Assembly (NCBI RefSeq): GCF_025751555.1
Contig: NZ_JAOWLB010000017.1
Location: forward strand, 43,503-107,502
Reading direction: 5' to 3'
Source of the DNA: Ruegeria aquimaris
Lineage (GTDB): Bacteria; Pseudomonadota; Alphaproteobacteria; Rhodobacterales; Rhodobacteraceae
DNA: 64,000 nt
Of this stretch, positions 59,609 to 64,000 are shown in pieces; position 1 is the stretch's first letter; each line of letters starts with the position of its first letter. The position numbers and the translations under genes are program-made. Under the pieces are notes generated by a model that was not told the origin of the DNA, made no database searches, and worked only from the letters and a program-made list of their open reading frames with translations.

Positions 59609-60328
59609 ATGCCGAACGAAAATCTTGTGGTGATCGCAGCGATGGCCCGGAAAGGGGGCAGTGGAAAAACGACGCTTTCGCGCGCCTTGATCAGCGCCGC
59701 GATCGCCGCCGGACGCAGAGCGATGTTGATCGACACCGACAGCACGAGAGTACTCGGGGCATGGCATGCTCGGGCGGAAGCCGGTGGGCTGAGTTCGCCG
59801 CTTCTCTGCTCGGCCACCGTCGAAGCCGTGGCGGGTGTCGAGGACCAGATCGATCAGGTCTACATGGCAGGCACAGCAGACTTCATCTTCATCGATACCG
59901 CAGGGGTCGGTGCCGAATGGTCAGACGGCATCGCGGTGCTTGCGGACCACATTGTGACGCCCGTCATGCTGTCAACGTCTGATTTCGATGTCGGAGCGCA
60001 GACTTCTGATTGGTTTGAGAAACTGAAATCCCGTGTTGACGACCCCTCCAGCCTTCCGCGCCACCACGTCGTCCTCAACATGGTCGACCCGAAAACGACC
60101 CGTGCTGACGCCGCCCTGATTGAAGAAGCGCTCACCCGTTTTCCGGTGATTGAGACCGTCATGATGCGACGAAACACTTACAAGGAAATGGATCAGAAGG
60201 GGCTTCTCCACGCCTTGGCGCTGGAAAAGCAATCTGATCCAAACCCTCTGATGCGTCCACATGTACGTCATGTCGTCGAGGCGCTCGAGGAGGCGACGGA
60301 CATCCTCAACAATATTCTTGCTGCGTGA
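59609..60328 (+). CDS. virC1: VirC1-like ParA-family ATPase
   Basis: Start at ATG 59609 with GGAGGATC upstream. The 239-residue protein has a deviant Walker A KGGSGKTT (residues 15-22), the switch region FIFIDTAGVGAEWSD and a ParA-like fold. No parB gene follows; the next gene looks like virC2. VirC1 recruits relaxosome complexes to the cell pole and the T4SS. It lies right beside the oriT-like region, divergent from the relaxase genes. Confidence 0.88.
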   Translation: MPNENLVVIAAMARKGGSGKTTLSRALISAAIAAGRRAMLIDTDSTRVLGAWHARAEAGGLSSPLLCSATVEAVAGVEDQIDQVYMAGTADFIFIDTAGVGAEWSDGIAVLADHIVTPVMLSTSDFDVGAQTSDWFEKLKSRVDDPSSLPRHHVVLNMVDPKTTRADAALIEEALTRFPVIETVMMRRNTYKEMDQKGLLHALALEKQSDPNPLMRPHVRHVVEALEEATDILNNILAA

Positions 60329-60338
60329 GGACAGTCGA

Positions 60339-60971
60339 TTGCGCAAGAAGATCCCGACCATCACTAGGCCAGACCCAGCCTACGCCGCCACCCTGCAACA
60401 GGGTGACCGCGAGATTCCCGGGAAGGAAGATGAGGCACAGGTCACAGCAACAAAGACAGGCACCCCAGCCACTGACGTTGACGCTGATCGGCACGAGTCA
60501 GAGCTTGTGCCGGGAGGTACCGTGGCGCCGCACCAAGTCACCGCGGAAAGCTCTGACCCGCATACCAGCCTGAGAGCTCCCGTATCGGCGCGCGCATTGA
60601 GCCCGACCCGGAAGATCGACATCAGGGTCAACGCACTCGAACGACAGGAAGCTGCGCTAGAAACTTGTGGTGTTGACCCAGCACATGTGGTGCGTGCCGC
60701 CCTGCGCCGTGCAGTCAAAGGCTGGCAACTGTCGCCGGTCTTTGCGCCAATTGCTGAGGAGCGGCGCACTCGAAACACGCAGTGGCAGGCCCGTACATCT
60801 CTGGCAGTCGATGCGGCCAGCCTGGGTGTCCTCCTCCGGGACCACGACCCCCTCGACGTCTTGAGTAAATGGGCTCTGATCCGCGGCCAAGTGGAACCAC
60901 GCATATGGGGCGAGATCGACAAAATCTTGGAAGAAATTGTGGTTCGCGCTGCATCGCCGCATGAACCGTAA
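60339..60971 (+). CDS. virC2: VirC2-like oriT-binding protein (TTG start)
   Basis: Start taken at TTG 60339, eight bases after GAGGA; no ATG fits. The 210-residue protein has a disordered N-terminus and a C-terminal ribbon-helix-helix-like domain: RKIDIRVNALERQEAALETCGVDPAHVVRAALRRAVKGW, similar to the VirC2 pattern of a strand followed by CGLxPxxVLR. VirC2 binds near the border or oriT with VirC1 and stimulates nicking. Length and gene order support the call. Confidence 0.82.
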   Translation: MRKKIPTITRPDPAYAATLQQGDREIPGKEDEAQVTATKTGTPATDVDADRHESELVPGGTVAPHQVTAESSDPHTSLRAPVSARALSPTRKIDIRVNALERQEAALETCGVDPAHVVRAALRRAVKGWQLSPVFAPIAEERRTRNTQWQARTSLAVDAASLGVLLRDHDPLDVLSKWALIRGQVEPRIWGEIDKILEEIVVRAASPHEP

Positions 60972-61131
60972 GTTACCTATCTGAAAAGATAACTTGCATT
61001 TCGCCGGTGGATTTTCGCCCACCCGGAACGGTTCATCTTGCAGTTGCAGAAACCTAGTCCTAACACCAGCTAACAGGAATTTCAGACCTCAGTAGTGACG
61101 AGTTGCGAGGTCCATTTAGGAGGAACGCATT

Positions 61132-61371
61132 ATGAATATGAAGCCCCGCCTGACTGGCGAACCGATCATGCGCATCCTCTGCAAGACATCTGAGAATCTG
61201 GTTGGCTACCTTTACCAATGGAACAATGGTGACGTGCAGCCTGCCTGGTTCGACGGCGCCATAGCGGACGTTCGCTATGAACCATTCATTCAAGCGCCGG
61301 AACAAAACCCCGCCGATCCGAAGGCCCCCAGACCGCGTCAGCAAGGTCTGACGCACCTTGAAAAGGCATAG
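61132..61371 (+). CDS. Small protein of unknown function
   Basis: A 79-residue protein with a strong AGGAGG eight bases before ATG 61132. It has one beta-rich core (ILCKTSENLVGYLYQWNNGDVQPAWFDG) and a Pro-rich C-terminus. No family recognised. It lies 120 bases before the fic gene, which has its own promoter, so a functional link is not shown. Confidence 0.65.
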   Translation: MNMKPRLTGEPIMRILCKTSENLVGYLYQWNNGDVQPAWFDGAIADVRYEPFIQAPEQNPADPKAPRPRQQGLTHLEKA

Positions 61372-61431
61372 CTCAAGGCCTCGCGTCGGTTTGTGGGTCA
61401 CCCCATCCCGCAGGTCCTTTGAGCGATAGAG

Positions 61432-61461
61432 TTGACTTCTATGCCTCAGAAGTGGTCTAGA
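61432..61461 (+). promoter_or_regulatory. Sigma70-like promoter of fic
   Basis: TTGACT (61432-61437) and TCTAGA (61456-61461) lie 18 bases apart. The palindrome at 61463-61493 would cover the transcription start, a position suited to repression. Confidence 0.5.
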
Positions 61462-61462
61462 T

Positions 61463-61493
61463 ATGAGTTATAGAAAGGATGCCTATAACTCAT
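61463..61493. promoter_or_regulatory. Perfect palindrome over the fic ribosome site and start codon
   Basis: ATGAGTTATAG (61463-61473) and CTATAACTCAT (61483-61493) are exact reverse complements with a nine-base spacer, which contains the AAGGA ribosome site; the right arm ends inside the fic ATG. It can be a DNA operator or an RNA hairpin hiding the start. Confidence 0.85.
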
Positions 61494-62616
61494 GGCTTGG
61501 AACTGGACGCTGCCTGATTGGCCGGATTTCCGGTATGACGCCTCCGCTCTGGAGCCGTTTGAGCAGACGTTCCTGCTGTCGTCCGGAGAAATCCTCGGCG
61601 CGGTCCATCATGTCAGCCAGCCGGAACGCGAGCAACTCCGGATCGAACTGCTCAGCGAGGAAGCGATGCAGACGAGCGCCATCGAGGGTGAAATCCTCGA
61701 TAGGCTCAGTGTGCAATCTTCGCTGCGCCGCCATCTGGGCCTCGATCCGGACAGCTACCCTGCCAAACCGCGCGAACAGGGCATCGCGGAAATGATGGTC
61801 GACGTCTATTCCAGTTTTGCAGAGCCGCTGACCCATGAGACATTGTACCGCTGGCATCGGATGCTCCTGTCCCATGACCGTCGATTGGAAACCATCGGGG
61901 CCTACCGACAACACGCCGAGGCGATGCAAATCGTTTCCGGCCGCCTTGACCGGCCCACGATCCATTTCGAAGCGCCGTCCTCGGAGCGGGTCATGCCTGA
62001 GATGGAGCGATACGCGGATTGGTTCAACAAGACCGGGCCGGGAGGAGCAAAGCCGCTTCCAGCGCTGACGCGCGCAGGGCTAAGCTACCTCTATTTCGAG
62101 AGCATCCACCCATTCGAGGACGGCAACGGCCGATTGGGTCGCGCCCTCGCTGAAAAGTCGCTGGCGCAAAACATCGGTCAGCCGACCCTCATCTCGCTCG
62201 CCTTTACCATCGAGAAGGAGCGCAAGGCTTACTATGACCAACTCGAGCAGCATCAAAAAACGCTCGACGTGACCGATTGGCTAGTCTGGTTCGCGGAAGT
62301 TGTCTTGAAGGCCCAACAGGTCACACTCGACCGCGTCGGCTTCTTCATCAGCAAGGCACACTTCTACGATCGTCACAGAGACCAATTGAACGAACGCCAG
62401 GCCAAGGCCATCGCTAGAATGTTTCGGGAAGGCCCTGGCGGTTTCAAAGGCGGCCTCAGCGCCGACAACTATCTCAAGATCACCGGAACTTCACGCGCAA
62501 CTGCAACCCGCGATCTGCAGGATCTAGTCGAGAAAGGTGCGCTCAGCCGAACCGGAGATCGACGGCATACGAGGTACTGGCTGAAGCTAAGATCTGAAGG
62601 TCTGTTCAAGAAATGA
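61492..62616 (+). CDS. Fic-domain AMP-transferase with C-terminal winged helix
   Basis: A 374-residue protein. The Fic core motif HPFEDGNGRLGR starts at His206. An upstream inhibitory-helix motif TSAIEG (Thr61, Glu65, Gly66) fits a class II, self-inhibited Fic enzyme. The N-terminus (1-90) is DUF4172-like and the C-terminus (about 310-370) is a winged helix (YLKITGTSRATATRDLQDLVEKGALSRTG). Fic proteins AMPylate proteins. The winged helix suggests it also binds DNA, possibly its own palindrome. Confidence 0.94.
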   Translation: MAWNWTLPDWPDFRYDASALEPFEQTFLLSSGEILGAVHHVSQPEREQLRIELLSEEAMQTSAIEGEILDRLSVQSSLRRHLGLDPDSYPAKPREQGIAEMMVDVYSSFAEPLTHETLYRWHRMLLSHDRRLETIGAYRQHAEAMQIVSGRLDRPTIHFEAPSSERVMPEMERYADWFNKTGPGGAKPLPALTRAGLSYLYFESIHPFEDGNGRLGRALAEKSLAQNIGQPTLISLAFTIEKERKAYYDQLEQHQKTLDVTDWLVWFAEVVLKAQQVTLDRVGFFISKAHFYDRHRDQLNERQAKAIARMFREGPGGFKGGLSADNYLKITGTSRATATRDLQDLVEKGALSRTGDRRHTRYWLKLRSEGLFKK

Positions 62617-62641
62617 TACCTGGAGATTATGGAGCTACCGT

Positions 62642-64000
62642 TCAATCAACAACGAGTACCGCCTCTACCGCCTCTTTCTCGGTCTCACAATGCGTGGGTT
62701 GAAGCCGTCCATTTCGCCATGCCCAAACTGTAAAGCCAGTCTTGGCCCGCTTATGCACGGTACCATTCTGTATTTCGACGTGCCCCTCAGACACGAGCCG
62801 GAGCACCACACGCTTTCCAGCTTCCGCTCCATCAATCTCAAAAAGTTTCGAAGCTGAAGCCTCTACAAGCAAGTGGTCTCCCTTGGTGTCTATTACGACT
62901 ACAGCCTTATCAACCCATACAAGGAAATCCGGCCAATAGGCCTTGCCCTCGTGAAGAAGGGGAAGAGAGTAGCCGCTGCCAACCGGGTTTCGCGCCCAAA
63001 CCCGCTGCGTTCGATCAAGAGCGCGCGCGAACTTTGCTTCAAGCGGGTTCAAGCCCGAATACTTTCCGTGGAGTGAGCGCTTGAACTCCTCATTGGAGTT
63101 TGGATCGATAGCCACCGGGCCAACAGAATAGGGACTATCTACATCGTTCTGGAAGATGACTGAGTGCTGGATATAAGCGGCAACTACTTCTTGAGCTTTG
63201 GTTCGCAGATGATCCGCCGCAGGACTGCTCAGCTCAATCATCGCATCGAACTTTGGCTCCTCGATATCCACGAGGTTCACAGGACCCCCTGCCCTTCGAA
63301 GGCCGCCAGGATAGCTCCGCAGAATCTCTCGCCGGAAGACAGAGCGTGCCGTGACGCGGTTTGAATGCTCGACATCAACCCACTCAAATTGAGCGTCGGA
63401 TTCTTCCCCTACCTTTTGGAGCACCTGCATCCGGCTTCCTTGACCCACAGTATTTTGCGCGTCCGAACGAAAGTCCATGATTGATTTGACGATGCGCGAA
63501 ATTGGGTCCAGAGCGCGACTGCTCTCGATTCCAACCGTAGGAATGGTTCGCGGAGGTTGGGGGTCTATCCGATCGCGCTTACCGCGCGTCTTTTCATCCT
63601 TGACCACCAGCGCGATAGAGGGGTGCTCAGAGGCCAAGTCTTTGCGGATATCCCTCAGAATGTCGTCAAAGACCCCCTTCTCATCCGTTCGGATATGGAA
63701 GTGCGCCGTGTTCAGGATTGGATCGTTGTAGTGTACAGCCCCTGGCTGGCGCAGAACCCGGCCTATTACCTGAGTGATTTGCCGCGCCGAAGCCATTTCC
63801 TTGTCGATGTAGGCAAAGCAGCAAGCGGGATCATCCCAGCCTTCCTGGAGACCAAGATTGAAAATGACATGCTCATATTTTCCCGCCGTGAAGCGAGCAT
63901 AGTCCTTCTCTCCGCCGTCAAACTGAACCGCCCCGGGTTTACCGGAGAGTTTGTGGTTCAATGATTAGGCTGCTTTTTCGTCAGCGTTCAAGCTTGCGTA
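62642..64000 (-). pseudogene. Type III restriction enzyme Res subunit, C-terminal part, with in-frame TAA
   Basis: The open frame from TTG 63961 encodes 439 residues with the end of the helicase domain (FDGGEKDYARFTAGKYEHVIFNLGLQEGWDDP, motif VI QVIGRVLRQP) and the nuclease-like C-terminus (YWPDFLVWVDKAVVVIDTKGDHL, PD-D-x-K type). Upstream in the same frame is TAA at 63967-63965, and beyond it reading continues to the window edge as YASLNADEKAA. The sequence on both sides reads as one Res protein, so the stop looks like a nonsense mutation. A separate gene ending there is less likely, because the frame would begin in mid-helicase. The N-terminal helicase half lies outside the window. Confidence 0.75.

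Noticed and set aside
59609..60328. ParA of a partition system
   Set aside because: No ParB-like gene follows; the next gene has the VirC2 pattern and both sit beside relaxosome genes. VirC1 fits better.
60969..60994. Hairpin after virC2 as a terminator
   Set aside because: Arms pair only with a bulge and no T tract follows, so it is too weak to call.
1..64000. CRISPR arrays, tRNA or rRNA genes, insertion sequences
   Set aside because: None seen. No regularly spaced repeats, tRNA-like segments or transposase-like proteins could be supported.

Overview
The window is GC-rich DNA from an alphaproteobacterium, most likely a Rhodobacterales (Roseobacter/Paracoccus-type) strain. That placement is an inference from the VirB/VirC gene set, the cbb3 oxidase with DUF2189 and CcoS neighbours, the NnrS cluster, and the very tight ATGA-overlapped operons. 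I see no rRNA, tRNA, CRISPR array, transposase or plasmid replication gene. The layout is a conjugative element (plasmid or ICE, which the window cannot settle). Its transfer machinery is split into two blocks with about 43 kb of cargo between them.

Block 1 (1-10532, + strand) is a P-type T4SS operon: a VirB1-like transglycosylase (cut by the left edge), virB2, virB3, virB4, a small lipoprotein, a transglycosylase with VirB5-like ends, virB5, virB8, virB9, virB10, virB11, an exported unknown, and virB6. Block 2 (54186-60971) holds virD4/traG, a MOBP-like relaxase and an accessory RHH/HTH protein on the minus strand. A hairpin-rich 550-bp non-coding region that very probably contains oriT follows, then divergent virC1-virC2 on the plus strand. 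To the right lie a small unknown gene, a Fic protein with a perfect palindrome over its start codon, and the C-terminal part of a type III restriction (Res) subunit that appears broken by an in-frame TAA.

The cargo falls into modules. (a) 10.7-18.7 kb: a two-component system beside two PepSY proteins, a cytochrome b561, a hemerythrin-like exported protein, a DUF2271 protein with a flavinylation-like motif, a PepSY-flavodoxin-reductase fusion and ApbE. Together these look like a flavin-based extracytoplasmic redox system. Three copies of one four-half-site operator precede its genes. (b) 18.9-28.3 kb, minus strand: an eight-gene overlapping operon (small membrane protein, TetR, beta-CASP RNA hydrolase, LOG protein, HlyD/RbbA/ABC-2 exporter, lipoprotein hydrolase), divergent from phaC, a 4-TM protein, a c-type cytochrome and a truncated haemoglobin. 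(c) 32.1-39.2 kb, minus strand: TetR, RND adaptor, RND pump, BCCT transporter and a small exported protein, under an operator nearly identical to that of module (b). (d) 39.4-42.0 kb: a MarR regulator with a Cys4 tail, an exported protein, a redoxin and a MOSC protein. (e) 42.0-46.6 kb, minus strand: a nitrosative-stress operon (truncated haemoglobin, hemerythrin/RIC-like, AhpD-like, DUF488, nitronate monooxygenase, 5-formyl-THF cyclo-ligase-like, NnrS), divergent from an NsrR-like Rrf2 regulator. (f) 47.2-54.0 kb: ccoNOQP, DUF2189, ccoS, small proteins, a Tat-exported cupredoxin and an ECF sigma factor.

The cargo therefore combines low-oxygen respiration, NO detoxification, redox repair, efflux and storage-polymer functions. 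This suggests a transferable fitness island for microaerobic or nitrosative conditions.
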